A stretch of 64,000 bases of DNA from Hyphomicrobium sp. (GTDB lineage: Bacteria > Pseudomonadota > Alphaproteobacteria > Rhizobiales > Hyphomicrobiaceae). This document shows positions 51,977-59,826 of the stretch, piece after piece. The notes beneath the pieces are model-generated. The model had not been told where the DNA came from. It saw nothing but the letters and a program-made list of their open reading frames with translations, and searched no databases. Positions within the stretch are counted from its first letter, which is position 1. Every line of letters begins with the position of its first letter. The DNA lies in NCBI RefSeq assembly GCF_019753045.1, contig NZ_JAIELN010000016.1:34427-98426 (forward strand), read 5' to 3'. A program made the translations under genes and the position numbers.

Positions 51977-52330
51977 ATGAAAACCTATCTCGCCATATTC
52001 CTTGGCAGTGCGGAAGCGATGGATGCGTGGAAGAAACTACCCGAAGCCGAGCGCAATGAGCGAGGGCAGAAGGGCATCGCGGGGTGGCACAAATGGGTCT
52101 CAGACCACAAAGACTCCATCGCAGAAATGGGATCGCCTCTCGGCAAAACGAAGCGAACGGACAAGAATGGCGTTTCTGATACCCGCAACGACATGGGCGC
52201 ATGGACGCTCGTGAAGGCGAATTCGCAGGACGAAGCCGCCAAATTGTTCCTCAACCATCCGCATTTCATGATTTTCCCGGGCGATCGGGTGGAAGTGATG
52301 GAGTGCTTGCCTATCCCCAGCGCGCAATGA
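51977..52330 (+). CDS. YCII-like small protein
   Basis: 117 aa: MKTYLAIFLGSAEAMDAWKKL at the start, and FMIFPGDRVEVMECLPIP at the end, a ferredoxin-like alpha+beta fold common in ECF-associated small proteins. It follows the VOC gene by 79 bases. I see no separate promoter of the locus type, so it is probably co-transcribed. Function unknown. It converges with the cupredoxin gene 41 bases away. Confidence 0.85.
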   Translation: MKTYLAIFLGSAEAMDAWKKLPEAERNERGQKGIAGWHKWVSDHKDSIAEMGSPLGKTKRTDKNGVSDTRNDMGAWTLVKANSQDEAAKLFLNHPHFMIFPGDRVEVMECLPIPSAQ

Positions 52331-52371
52331 TCCAAGCTTAACGCGCTGACCAGAAATGCGGAACATCCACG

Positions 52372-52698
52372 TCACCGCTTGGCGCTGACGCGGATGGTTC
52401 CTGTCATCCCGGGATGCACACGACAGAAATATGTGATCGTCGCAGCGTGATCGAGCTGCACCTGTCCCGACTTGCCAGCCGGAACCATGACATCCCACTC
52501 TCCGCTCTTTGCGGTGGCGGTATGATCGATGAAATCCTCGTTCACCCATTCGACTGTATCGCCGACATTCACGGTTATTTCCGCGGGAACAAATGCGAGA
52601 TCGCTAATTTTAACTTGTACAATCTCTCCCGCCGGCGCCGCTACGGCCAAAGCTTGCGCCAAGACAATCAAGGCCGCACGGCGCCCAACGAACAGCAT
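52372..52698 (-). CDS. Periplasmic cupredoxin (plastocyanin/amicyanin-like)
   Basis: 108 aa with a signal peptide (ALIVLAQALAVAAPAGE) and a blue-copper domain: VGDTVEWVNEDFIDHTATA carries the first His, and YFCRVHPGMTGTIRV the Cys-His-Met ligand loop (C-x2-H-x2-M). It is a small electron carrier or copper-binding protein. It lies 12 bases after the DUF4142 gene in an ECF-controlled group. Confidence 0.93.
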   Translation of the reverse strand: MLFVGRRAALIVLAQALAVAAPAGEIVQVKISDLAFVPAEITVNVGDTVEWVNEDFIDHTATAKSGEWDVMVPAGKSGQVQLDHAATITYFCRVHPGMTGTIRVSAKR

Positions 52699-52710
52699 AA
52701 GATGCTCCTA

Positions 52711-53238
52711 TCAATGAAGCGCATTCGCAAGGTGCTCTGCATGCTCCAGGTGGCCGGTGAATATTTTGAGGCCGGTCTGTAGCAGGCTCTTGAGTTCGAG
52801 GTTGTCGGACGACGGAATGAGAGTGGATTGAAGAGCGCCGTCGACGGTCTTGTGATAGGCGACCTCGTTGTCGATGTAACTCTTGTCGAAGTCCGGACCC
52901 GACAGCTTCGCGAGCTCCGCCTGCTTTTCACTCGATTGTTTGACTAGACCTTTGCTGGTGTCATTGTCCTCGGGAGTAACGCCGAGCTTCTTCACAAGAG
53001 CCAACGCCTTATCGTTCACAGCCTGGTGATCCCGCACCATGTCGTTGGCAAACGCGAGAATCTCGGCATTTTTGGATTTCTTCAAAGCCAGCTGAGCTGC
53101 TTTGATATCAAGGTCGCCTGCCGTATACGCGACGTGCGCGATCTGTGCGTCTGATGGTTTATCGGCTGCATGAACCGGCGTCGTCACAGCCACCAATACG
53201 ATAGCAGCAGCGACGCCGCTGATCTCAATCATTCGCAT
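52711..53238 (-). CDS. DUF4142 periplasmic protein
   Basis: 175 aa: signal peptide (SGVAAAIVLVAVTTPVHA) then a helical ferritin-like bundle (IAHVAYTAGDLDIKAAQLALKKSKN; ANDMVRDHQAVNDKALAL; LKIFTGHLEHAEHLANALH). Conserved His residues in the DHQA and HLEHAEHL segments suit a metal or haem site; function unknown. It has its own ECF-type promoter motif just upstream, matching that of the sigma gene. Followed by the cupredoxin gene. Confidence 0.88.
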   Translation of the reverse strand: MRMIEISGVAAAIVLVAVTTPVHAADKPSDAQIAHVAYTAGDLDIKAAQLALKKSKNAEILAFANDMVRDHQAVNDKALALVKKLGVTPEDNDTSKGLVKQSSEKQAELAKLSGPDFDKSYIDNEVAYHKTVDGALQSTLIPSSDNLELKSLLQTGLKIFTGHLEHAEHLANALH

Positions 53239-53291
53239 TTTTAAAACCTCCGGGATCGTCTTGCCGTGAGTGGCATGTCGACGTCACGAAG

Positions 53292-53322
53292 GATTGGATG
53301 CCATTGACTGACAAAGGTTCCC
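53292..53322 (-). promoter_or_regulatory. ECF-type promoter for DUF4142-cupredoxin
   Basis: On the minus strand GGGAACCTTTG, 11 bases, CATCCAATC. The same elements and spacing occur upstream of the sigma gene, which supports autoregulated control by that sigma factor. Confidence 0.72.
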
Positions 53323-53323
53323 G

Positions 53324-54025
53324 CTATCGGGATCCTGGGATGAGTTGCTTTATGACGGCATTTGTCAGTCTCTCGCAGCGCTTGCCTTGGAACGGAAAAA
53401 CATCGCCGAAGAGTGAGTCCATGTGCTCGGCAAGTGCAGCCTTCAGAAGACGGCGGGCGCGATGCAGCCGTGTTTTCACCGTTTCAGCGCGAAGCCCCAA
53501 CAATTCCGCCGTCTCCTCTATGCTCATTTCCTCTATGGCGCGCGCGATGAGAACAGTGCGAAAGTCTTCAGGAAGTTCGTCGATCGCTCGTTCCAGTAGG
53601 CGACAAAGTTCGCGTTGAGCCATGGCGCGCTCGGGATCTATGGATGGATGACCGGATAGCGGGAACGGAATGACCTCGCCTTGAGCTTGGGGAGGATCGA
53701 TCGCCGAGTCGGGAATTTCGGAGCGGCGGCGAAGATGCTGCAATGCCTGGTTTAGGACGATGCGAGTGAGCCAGGTCGAAAGAGACGATCCGCCCCGAAA
53801 TGCAGGGAGGGCTGCAAATGCGCGAAGATAGCCCTCCTGCAGCACGTCCTCGGCAGCGCCATCGTCGCGCACGATACTCCGCGCGACGCGGTAGAGACGG
53901 CGGTTGTTCGCCTGGATGATCGCACGTATTGCAGACTCGTCTCGCGCCACGGCGCGGCGAATAAGATCGGCCTCCCGGTCGTTCCCTCTGCCGTTTTCGA
54001 CATGCGATAGGACCATCAGCGACAT
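53324..54025 (-). CDS. ECF RNA polymerase sigma factor
   Basis: 233 aa with region 2 (GAAEDVLQEGYLRAFAALPAF) and region 4 (DELPEDFRTVLIARAIEEMSIEETAELLGLRAETVKTRLHRAR). The C-terminal tail (LFGDVFPFQGKRCERLTNAVIKQL) contains one Cys and is common to a group of alphaproteobacterial ECFs. It shares a promoter motif with the downstream DUF4142 gene. No anti-sigma factor is recognisable nearby. Confidence 0.92.
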   Translation of the reverse strand: MSLMVLSHVENGRGNDREADLIRRAVARDESAIRAIIQANNRRLYRVARSIVRDDGAAEDVLQEGYLRAFAALPAFRGGSSLSTWLTRIVLNQALQHLRRRSEIPDSAIDPPQAQGEVIPFPLSGHPSIDPERAMAQRELCRLLERAIDELPEDFRTVLIARAIEEMSIEETAELLGLRAETVKTRLHRARRLLKAALAEHMDSLFGDVFPFQGKRCERLTNAVIKQLIPGSR

Positions 54026-54051
54026 CTCCGTACGTTTGGCAACTTATCAGA

Positions 54052-54082
54052 GATTAGATGGCGGAATTTCTCAAAGGTTCCC
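54052..54082 (-). promoter_or_regulatory. ECF-type promoter for the sigma gene itself
   Basis: On the minus strand GGGAACCTTTG, 11 bases, CATCTAATC, ending 26 bases before the sigma start. It matches the DUF4142 promoter in both elements and spacing. Confidence 0.72.
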
Positions 54083-54135
54083 GGATCAAACGAAGAGCGT
54101 CACCTGAAGCGCAACGACGCAGCCCGGCTCTCGCC

Positions 54136-54585
54136 TCATTCTGACGTTTGTGCAGCGTGTTCTCGCGGCTTGTTGAGAACGGAATTGTCGCCCCGATGGA
54201 GGCTTATGCCCATCTGTAGCGACTCGGCGATCCGCGCCGCTCGATCGATGAAGAGAGATGCCGCAGCCGGCGGACAAACAGCCAACGCTGTCTTTCCGAA
54301 AAGATCGAGCCATCGCGCGAAATGCTCTTTGGAGATTTCCTCGATGGCAAGATGCACGGGCATCGGCCGGCCTTTATAGCTTCCAGTCATCAAAACGACC
54401 GACGACCAAAATGACCTCAGCTTCTTGAGATGATCGTCCCAATCTTGGATGCGCTTTTCGAATACCGGGCCAAGCACCTCGTCCCGGCGGACGGCCGCAT
54501 AGAACCGATCGACGAGCATGCCGATCATCTCCTCGTCGACACCGGCATCGAGTCCCGGCGCTTTCGGATGTGGTGGTCTTTGCAT
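54136..54585 (-). CDS. Group III truncated haemoglobin
   Basis: About 149 aa: MLVDRFYAAVRRDEVLGPVFEKRIQDWDDHLKKLRSFWSSVVL (quoted as VLGPVFEKRIQDWDDHLKKL) is the group III helix B-E signature, and HLAIEEISKEHFARWLDLF carries the proximal His. These globins bind NO or oxygen; in proteobacteria they often accompany NO-responsive genes. It starts at ATG 54585 and is divergent from nsrR over a 23-bp palindrome 29 bases upstream. Group III family assignment is firm; the physiological ligand is not. Confidence 0.93.
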   Translation of the reverse strand: MQRPPHPKAPGLDAGVDEEMIGMLVDRFYAAVRRDEVLGPVFEKRIQDWDDHLKKLRSFWSSVVLMTGSYKGRPMPVHLAIEEISKEHFARWLDLFGKTALAVCPPAAASLFIDRAARIAESLQMGISLHRGDNSVLNKPREHAAQTSE

Positions 54586-54613
54586 AACAGATACCTTGCG
54601 CAATCTCCCCTAT

Positions 54614-54636
54614 AAGATGTATGATGAATACATCTT
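54614..54636. promoter_or_regulatory. NsrR-type operator between trHb and nsrR
   Basis: AAGATGTATGA-T-GAATACATCTT: a palindrome with 9-bp perfect outer arms, close to the NsrR consensus AAGATGCATTT with its mirror. Both divergent genes have their promoters here, so NsrR would repress its own gene and the globin until NO damages its cluster. Confidence 0.82.
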
Positions 54637-54683
54637 TCGTCAAGCGAGCAATATCGACCCACTTTTGTTTGCGCGGAACCCCC

Positions 54684-55130
54684 ATGCGCCTGACCGTTCT
54701 GGCCGACTATTCGTTACGCGTCCTCATGTACCTTGGGGCTCATCCGGACCGGCTTGCGACGATCGACGAGATCGCTGAAGCGTATGGGATTTCTGCAAAT
54801 CATCTGATGAAGGTCGTGCATCGGCTCGGCCAGCTCGGCTTCGTTGAAACGCAGCGCGGTCGCGGAGGCGGACTTCGCCTCGGCAAATCGGCTGAAAAAG
54901 TGACGCTCGGTGAAGTTCTGCGTGCGGTCGAAGACGACTTTCAACTCGTCGAATGTTTCGGAACCGGGAACACCTGCCGCATCACCGATGTGTGTCGATT
55001 GAAGCGTGTCCTTCATCGTGCGCTCGAGGCCTATTTCGAGGTGTTGGACGATTGGACGCTGGCCGACATCATTGCCAACCGTAAGGCTCTCCTCGGCGTT
55101 CTCGACAACGCTGATCAAATCGGCCGATAG
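54684..55130 (+). CDS. nsrR: NsrR-type Rrf2 transcriptional repressor
   Basis: 148 aa: MRLTVLADYSLRVLMYLGAHPDRLATI is the NsrR/Rrf2 start, with wHTH IDEIAEAYGISANHLMKVVHRLGQLGFVETQRGRGGG. C-terminal cysteines ECFGTGNTCRITDVCRL have the C-x5-C-x4-C-type spacing of NsrR iron-sulphur ligands. It is the nitric-oxide sensor. The ATG at 54684 is chosen; the longer frame overlaps the operator. Followed 12 bases later by nitronate monooxygenase. Confidence 0.93.
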   Translation: MRLTVLADYSLRVLMYLGAHPDRLATIDEIAEAYGISANHLMKVVHRLGQLGFVETQRGRGGGLRLGKSAEKVTLGEVLRAVEDDFQLVECFGTGNTCRITDVCRLKRVLHRALEAYFEVLDDWTLADIIANRKALLGVLDNADQIGR

Positions 55131-55141
55131 AGGATACGACA

Positions 55142-56122
55142 GTGCTCAAAACACGCCTGACCGAACAGCTGAGGTTGCGCCACCCAATTATCTCCGCACC
55201 AATGGCATTTGCAGCCGGCGGACGCCTCGCTGCGACTGTCTCCGCATCGGGCGGTCTCGGCCTCATCGGTGGCGGATATGGCGATGCGGACTGGATCAAC
55301 GAGGAGTTCCGGGCCGCGGGAAATCAACGGGTCGGATGCGGCTTCATCACCTGGTCATTGCGCAAACAACCGGCGCTGCTCGATTTGGTCATCAGTAAAA
55401 ATCCAACGGCGATCTTTCTGTCGTTCGACGATCCGGCGCCGCTCGCCAACCGCATCAAAGAACGCGGCATCACGTTGATCTGCCAAATCCAGACGCGCCG
55501 CGATGCTGAAAGGGCACTCGCGTGCGGCGCCGACGTCATCGTCGCGCAGGGTTCCGAAGCAGGCGGTCACGGGGAAAGACGCGGCACGTTCAGCCTTGTT
55601 CCTGAAGTCGCGGATTTGATTGCAAAGGAAAAGCCGGACACGCCTCTATGCGCGGCTGGTGGCATTGGAGATGGACGAGGGCTGGCGGCGGCTCTCATGT
55701 TGGGCGCCGACGGCGTTCTGATCGGCTCGCGACTTTGGGCTTCTAAAGAAGCCAATGTCGGCCAACGCATGCATGACGCCGCTCGGGCGGCAACAGGCGA
55801 TGACACCATTCGCTCGCAAGTCATGGATCTGGCGCGCAAACTGGATTGGCCCTCGCGTTATACCGCCCGGGTGCTCAAAAACCGGTTTATCGAACGTTGG
55901 CACGGCCGTGAGCAGGAACTGCTAAGGGTTGCCGACCAAGAGGCTGCCAAATATCGCAAAGCCTGGGCCGATGGCGATCCCGAGGAGAGCAACACCTTCG
56001 TGGGCGAAGTCGTCGGTTTGATCCATGACATTGAGCCGGCGTCAAATATCATCGAACGTATCGTGCGTGAGGCGGAGGAGCTTCTGCAGTCGAAATCAAA
56101 GCAACTGGAGCAAACCCAGTGA
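55142..56122 (+). CDS. Nitronate monooxygenase (2-nitropropane dioxygenase family)
   Basis: 326 aa, FMN TIM barrel: HPIISAPMAFAAGGRLAATVSASGGLGLI at the start, VIVAQGSEAGGHGERRGTF with the catalytic His near residue 143, and LMLGADGVLIGSRLWAS for the phosphate site. It oxidises alkyl nitronates, including the toxin propionate-3-nitronate, releasing nitrite. The GTG start follows nsrR by 11 bases, so it is co-transcribed with the repressor and is probably NO-inducible. Confidence 0.9.
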   Translation: MLKTRLTEQLRLRHPIISAPMAFAAGGRLAATVSASGGLGLIGGGYGDADWINEEFRAAGNQRVGCGFITWSLRKQPALLDLVISKNPTAIFLSFDDPAPLANRIKERGITLICQIQTRRDAERALACGADVIVAQGSEAGGHGERRGTFSLVPEVADLIAKEKPDTPLCAAGGIGDGRGLAAALMLGADGVLIGSRLWASKEANVGQRMHDAARAATGDDTIRSQVMDLARKLDWPSRYTARVLKNRFIERWHGREQELLRVADQEAAKYRKAWADGDPEESNTFVGEVVGLIHDIEPASNIIERIVREAEELLQSKSKQLEQTQ

Positions 56123-56179
56123 GAACTTGCTCTATGTCTTACTGCCTAAAATGAAATCACCACGTCTCCGGAAAGAGGG

Positions 56180-56596
56180 ATGAGATCGATGGTTGTATCG
56201 CTGTACGAACGGATGGGAGGCGCAAGCCGGGTACAAAAGCTCGTCGACGTTTTCTACGACATTGTGGAAACGGAACCGGAAGGTGAAATTTTACACCTGC
56301 TGCATCTCAGAGGACACGGCGTTGCACATTCGCGAATTGAGCAGTTCAATTTCCTTTCTGGATTCTTGGGCGGACCAAAACTCTATGTCGAAAAATACGG
56401 CCACTCAGATGTTCGCGAAATGCACCGCCATGTCGAAATCGGAACGGCGGAAAAGGACGCCTGGCTTCTCTGCATGTCGAAAGCGATTGATCGGGTTGGA
56501 ATCGCACCCGACATCGGAGCCACGTTGATGAAACACTTTCGCGCCGTGGCGAACGCTCTCGAAATCCAGCACTCAACCATGACGCAAATGCGTTGA
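56180..56596 (+). CDS. Group II truncated haemoglobin
   Basis: 138 aa: SLYERMGGASRVQKLVDVFYDIV, then FNFLSGFLGGPKLYVEKYGH, REMHRHVEIGTAEKDAWLLCM with the proximal His and the group II Trp (position G8). Group II globins (trHbO-like) handle oxygen, peroxide or NO. The second truncated haemoglobin of the NsrR locus, 57 bases after nitronate monooxygenase. An ATG three codons downstream (56189) is an alternative start with AGAGGG ahead of it. Confidence 0.9.
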   Translation: MRSMVVSLYERMGGASRVQKLVDVFYDIVETEPEGEILHLLHLRGHGVAHSRIEQFNFLSGFLGGPKLYVEKYGHSDVREMHRHVEIGTAEKDAWLLCMSKAIDRVGIAPDIGATLMKHFRAVANALEIQHSTMTQMR

Positions 56597-56618
56597 GGCC
56601 GGTCCTCAAAAAATGAAA

Positions 56619-56634
56619 GGCCGCCGAAGCGGCC
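56619..56634 (+). terminator. Hairpin after the NsrR locus
   Basis: GGCCGC-CGAA-GCGGCC, a perfect 6-bp stem with a tetraloop, 22 bases after the globin stop. A second hairpin lies 18 bases downstream. Confidence 0.6.
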
Positions 56635-56651
56635 GTTATCCTATTGAAAGC

Positions 56652-56679
56652 GGGGCAAGCCTTCATTGAGACTTGCCCC
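56652..56679 (-). terminator. Hairpin after the hupE operon
   Basis: GGGGCAAG, 12 bases, CTTGCCCC, 16 bases beyond the hupE stop on the minus strand. Together with its neighbour it ends two converging operons. Confidence 0.55.
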
Positions 56680-56694
56680 ACCTTGAATGCTATC

Positions 56695-57321
56695 TCAGGT
56701 CATCAACCCTAGAAGCAGCGACGCTCCCGCCATAGCCCCGATAGCGCCCGTTGCCCTCTTGAGCGTCAGCGCCAGCGACGGTTTCAGCTGATCGAGGCAG
56801 AGGCTCGAGACCATTCCCGAAAGGTGCAAAAGCGCCGTCGCGACAACGAATCCGGCAGCATAGGGAAGGAAGGCGAAGCCGAGCCCAGCGCCCTCGTTAC
56901 CATGGGCGTGACCATGGAAAACAGCGAAAAGCCCAACAGCCGCCATCGCGATGACGGTCGGCGGCCGAACGCCGACGGCCACCGCCACACTCAAGGCAAC
57001 GACGGACAAGCCGATACCTTGTTCGACCATTGGCAGCGGCCAACCCTCATAGCCGAGCCAGCCGCCAAACATCATCGCCGCGACGAATGCCGCGGGCACG
57101 AGCCAACGTCCTGCCCCTCCGACGTTCATAGCAAAGAACCCGACCGCCAGCATCGCGATCATGTGGTCGATGCCGTTCATGGGATGCAGGAAGCCCTGAC
57201 TGAACGTGTGAACTGCGCCGAGCCCGACATGTGCCGACGCTGGCGCAACCGCAGCCACCATCAGGATCGAGCCTGCGCCGAAGGCTTTTAGAATGTGCTG
57301 CACGCGTGAATGTCTCATCAT
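56695..57321 (-). CDS. hupE: HupE/UreJ-family nickel permease
   Basis: 208 aa with a cleavable leader (AFGAGSILMVAAVAPASAH) and six hydrophobic segments. The two family motifs are present: HPMNGIDHMIAMLAVGFF and FHGHAHGNEG. HupE/UreJ proteins move nickel or cobalt. No hydrogenase or urease gene is nearby; the upstream gene is an arginase-family enzyme of the type now known to require nickel, so this permease probably supplies it (inference). The ATG at 57321 with GGAGGG just ahead is preferred; it lies eight bases after the arginase-family stop. Confidence 0.92.
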   Translation of the reverse strand: MMRHSRVQHILKAFGAGSILMVAAVAPASAHVGLGAVHTFSQGFLHPMNGIDHMIAMLAVGFFAMNVGGAGRWLVPAAFVAAMMFGGWLGYEGWPLPMVEQGIGLSVVALSVAVAVGVRPPTVIAMAAVGLFAVFHGHAHGNEGAGLGFAFLPYAAGFVVATALLHLSGMVSSLCLDQLKPSLALTLKRATGAIGAMAGASLLLGLMT

Positions 57322-57329
57322 ACGCCCTC

Positions 57330-58559
57330 CTATTTCATGACTTTGTTGCGATGGCCGAGCTTTCCATTCGCCACCAGAGTTCCAAGTACATCGAGCACGA
57401 CTCGGCAGGCGAGTTGCGCCGTGTTGTCGTTGACGTCGTATGGCGGCGACACTTCGACGACTTCCATGCCGCACAGGCCTTCCGCCGCAATCGTATGGAT
57501 CATCTCGAAGGCTTCACGCGGTAGCAGCCCGCCGGGCTCCGGCGAACCGGTGCCGGGAGCAAAGCCCGGATCGATCGAGTCGATGTCGAACGACAGGTAG
57601 ACGGCCTTGCAGCCTTCCCACGCCATCTCGAGCGCGATTTCCGCGGCCTTCTTCGGACCGTGGTGCTGCACATCGTGCATCGTCAGCACGCTCGTGCCGC
57701 GCTGCTTGGCAACCGCCGTGCCCGGACGGTTGCCGTACCAGCCGCCGATCCCGATCTGCACGAGATTCTTCGGATGGCAGTTGGGCAAGCCGACATCGTG
57801 CATGTGGCTGTGGTCGCGATGCGACGCGTGCGTTCCTTCGTTCGTCGTCCAGAACCACGGCGTCGTATGCATGCGCTCATCCATATCCTTTTCCTGAATA
57901 TCGATGTGGCGGTCGATGTGAATAATGCCAACGTTGCCGTCGATGTGCGGAGCAATGCCTCGCACGTTGGGAAAGCCCAAGCTGTGATCGCCGCCGCAAA
58001 TGATCGGGAAAACGCCCGAAGTGTAGATGTGCGACACGGCCTTCGTCACCTGGTCGAACGTCTTCTCGATGTTCCCCGGAATGACGAAGATGTCGCCGGC
58101 GTCGCAAAGATCGAGTTCCTCATAGATATCGACACCGCCGTCGAACCAATAGCCGTCGTAGAGCGCCGAGATCCGGCGGACCGCCTGCGGCCCAAAGCGT
58201 GTGCCGGGCCGATAGGTCGTCGCCGAGTCGAAGGGCGCACCAACGAAGGCCGCCTCGAAGTTGCCGATCTTGCGAATGTCTTCGCAGTAGGGCGCCTTCA
58301 TGAAGGTATTGATGCCGGCGAACGCCGGCTGATGGCCACGGCTGAACAACGAGATGTTGCGATCGATGACGGAATCGGCCGCCTCGAGCCCGTACTGCAG
58401 CGACCGAGCCGTTTCCTCGTCCTGCTTGGTCTGCGAGATGCGAGACAACGTCTCCATGCTCTTCGCGCCATGCGTGTCTTCGCGCCGGACGCCATGCGAA
58501 TGGCCGTGCCGATGCGTATGAGGATGGTCGTGACCGTGATCTTTAGGACTGCGCGCCAT
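57330..58559 (-). CDS. gdmH: Arginase-family ureohydrolase, probable Ni-dependent guanidine hydrolase
   Basis: 409 aa, longer than agmatinase (about 310). Metal-binding motifs of the fold: GGDHS (H192), HIDRHID (D216, H218, D220; Arg where agmatinases usually have Ala) and SFDIDSIDP (D325, D327). An N-terminal extension of about 80 residues begins with eight His at alternating positions 8-22 (HGHDHPHTHRHGHSH), suited to binding nickel. FAGINTFMKAPYCEDIRKIG follows. Operon partners are a NitT/TauT-type importer and a nickel permease, which matches guanidine hydrolase loci in cyanobacteria rather than agmatinase (usually near polyamine genes). It would split guanidine into urea and ammonia. Agmatinase or guanidinobutyrase remains possible. 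The ATG at 58559 is used. Confidence 0.75.
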   Translation of the reverse strand: MARSPKDHGHDHPHTHRHGHSHGVRREDTHGAKSMETLSRISQTKQDEETARSLQYGLEAADSVIDRNISLFSRGHQPAFAGINTFMKAPYCEDIRKIGNFEAAFVGAPFDSATTYRPGTRFGPQAVRRISALYDGYWFDGGVDIYEELDLCDAGDIFVIPGNIEKTFDQVTKAVSHIYTSGVFPIICGGDHSLGFPNVRGIAPHIDGNVGIIHIDRHIDIQEKDMDERMHTTPWFWTTNEGTHASHRDHSHMHDVGLPNCHPKNLVQIGIGGWYGNRPGTAVAKQRGTSVLTMHDVQHHGPKKAAEIALEMAWEGCKAVYLSFDIDSIDPGFAPGTGSPEPGGLLPREAFEMIHTIAAEGLCGMEVVEVSPPYDVNDNTAQLACRVVLDVLGTLVANGKLGHRNKVMK

Positions 58560-58621
58560 TTCAGAATGACCTTTACTGTTTAGATATGCAGACAATTGCG
58601 GAGTTGATGAGCCCTGCCCCC

Positions 58622-59767
58622 CTACTGCGGGCCAAGCCGGCCTATCCATTTGTTCGATGGGTACTTGGCCGCAAAGCCATCGGCCGCGAGCCCCTTGAGA
58701 AGCGACATGTCGAACGCCTCGCTCGACTTGACCTTCTTCTGAGAAACGCCGGCGGCAAGATACGTTTCACTGAACAGATCCCAGGTCTGCTCCGCATAAC
58801 CGGCGGTGCAATCCGGCCCGTTAAACAGCGAGCCCCAGCCTTTGCCATCGGGAGCACGAGGAGCTTCCTCAGGCAGGCTTTCGCAGAGAGGCTTGCCGCC
58901 CTCCAAACCAAGCGCGCCCATGTTCTGGTTGATGTTGAGCATGATCGCGCCGTACTGATTAAGCTTCACGTCGGCGATGGGCCATGAAAGACCTGCAGCG
59001 ACGATCGCATCGCCTTCCTCCGGATTCTCTTTCCACCAGTTGACGGCCTCGAACCAAGCACGCAGCAGCTCTTTGGCGACCGCTGGCTTTGCCGCGAGCC
59101 AGGATTCGTTGCAGGCGATAGCATCGGAAATGAGCCCGCGTTCCCATGTCCGGTCCGTGAGGCTCGACTTGAATACCTTGGCGCCATCCCGCTTTAGGGA
59201 TTGAGAAGCGAAGGGGTCGTAGTTGACGTCGATGTCGATGCCGCCACTCGCGAATGCCGCTGCGCTCTCCTGCGGAAGCATGACCGCGTGCTGCAGTTCC
59301 TTCATGTCGATGCCTGCCCGCTTCATCGTGAGCAGCATCCACATATGGTTGAGGAAGCCGTAGTCGGCGCCGAACTTCTTGCCCTTGAAATCTTCGACGG
59401 TATTGATGTCCTTCGTCACCACCATCTTGTCGAGGCCGTAGGACATATCCGAAAACGCGACGACCTTGACGGGAAGGTCGCCTGCACGCGCCAGCACCAT
59501 GCTGTCCATGGTGTTGTTCATGCATTGGACCTGACCCGACGTGATCGCCGCGTTCTTTTCCGTGATGCCTTCGATGATCTTGACGTCGAGATCGATATCC
59601 TTCGCGAGGCCCTTCGCCTTGACGATGTACCAGGGCGCATAGGGCGAGAATGAAATGATCGCGACACTGACCTTTTCGGCAGCACTGGCCAATGGTGCCG
59701 CAACCGGTGCAACCGCTGCCGCCAAGCCGAGAGCGAGCAACGTGTTCGTGAACGACTTCGTTTTCAT
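58622..59767 (-). CDS. Periplasmic substrate-binding protein of NitT/TauT-type ABC importer
   Basis: 381 aa: signal peptide (NTLLALGLAAAVAPVAAPLASA), then AIISFSPYAPWYIVKAKGLAKDIDLDVKIIEG, the usual opening of NMT1/SsuA-type binding proteins. Residues about 95-230 (VVTKDINTVEDFKGKKFGADYG; SGGIDIDVNYDPFASQ) complete two lobes. Proteins of this type bind nitrate, taurine, sulphonates or thiamine precursors; next to the arginase-family enzyme a guanidine-like cation is likely (inference). It lies 60 bases after the ATPase gene. Confidence 0.9.
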   Translation of the reverse strand: MKTKSFTNTLLALGLAAAVAPVAAPLASAAEKVSVAIISFSPYAPWYIVKAKGLAKDIDLDVKIIEGITEKNAAITSGQVQCMNNTMDSMVLARAGDLPVKVVAFSDMSYGLDKMVVTKDINTVEDFKGKKFGADYGFLNHMWMLLTMKRAGIDMKELQHAVMLPQESAAAFASGGIDIDVNYDPFASQSLKRDGAKVFKSSLTDRTWERGLISDAIACNESWLAAKPAVAKELLRAWFEAVNWWKENPEEGDAIVAAGLSWPIADVKLNQYGAIMLNINQNMGALGLEGGKPLCESLPEEAPRAPDGKGWGSLFNGPDCTAGYAEQTWDLFSETYLAAGVSQKKVKSSEAFDMSLLKGLAADGFAAKYPSNKWIGRLGPQ

Positions 59768-59826
59768 TTTTTGTCGTCTCCCTGAACGATCTTCGATCCC
59801 TGGAATTTCTCGTCAAAGCAATTTGG

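Noticed and set aside
57330..58559. Plain agmatinase (speB) annotation
   Set aside because: Length, His-rich extension, importer and nickel permease context fit guanidine hydrolase better, though agmatinase is not excluded.
58959..59816. Alternative minus-strand frame over the binding-protein gene
   Set aside because: Low-complexity Arg/Gly-rich translation; the other frame has a signal peptide and family motifs.
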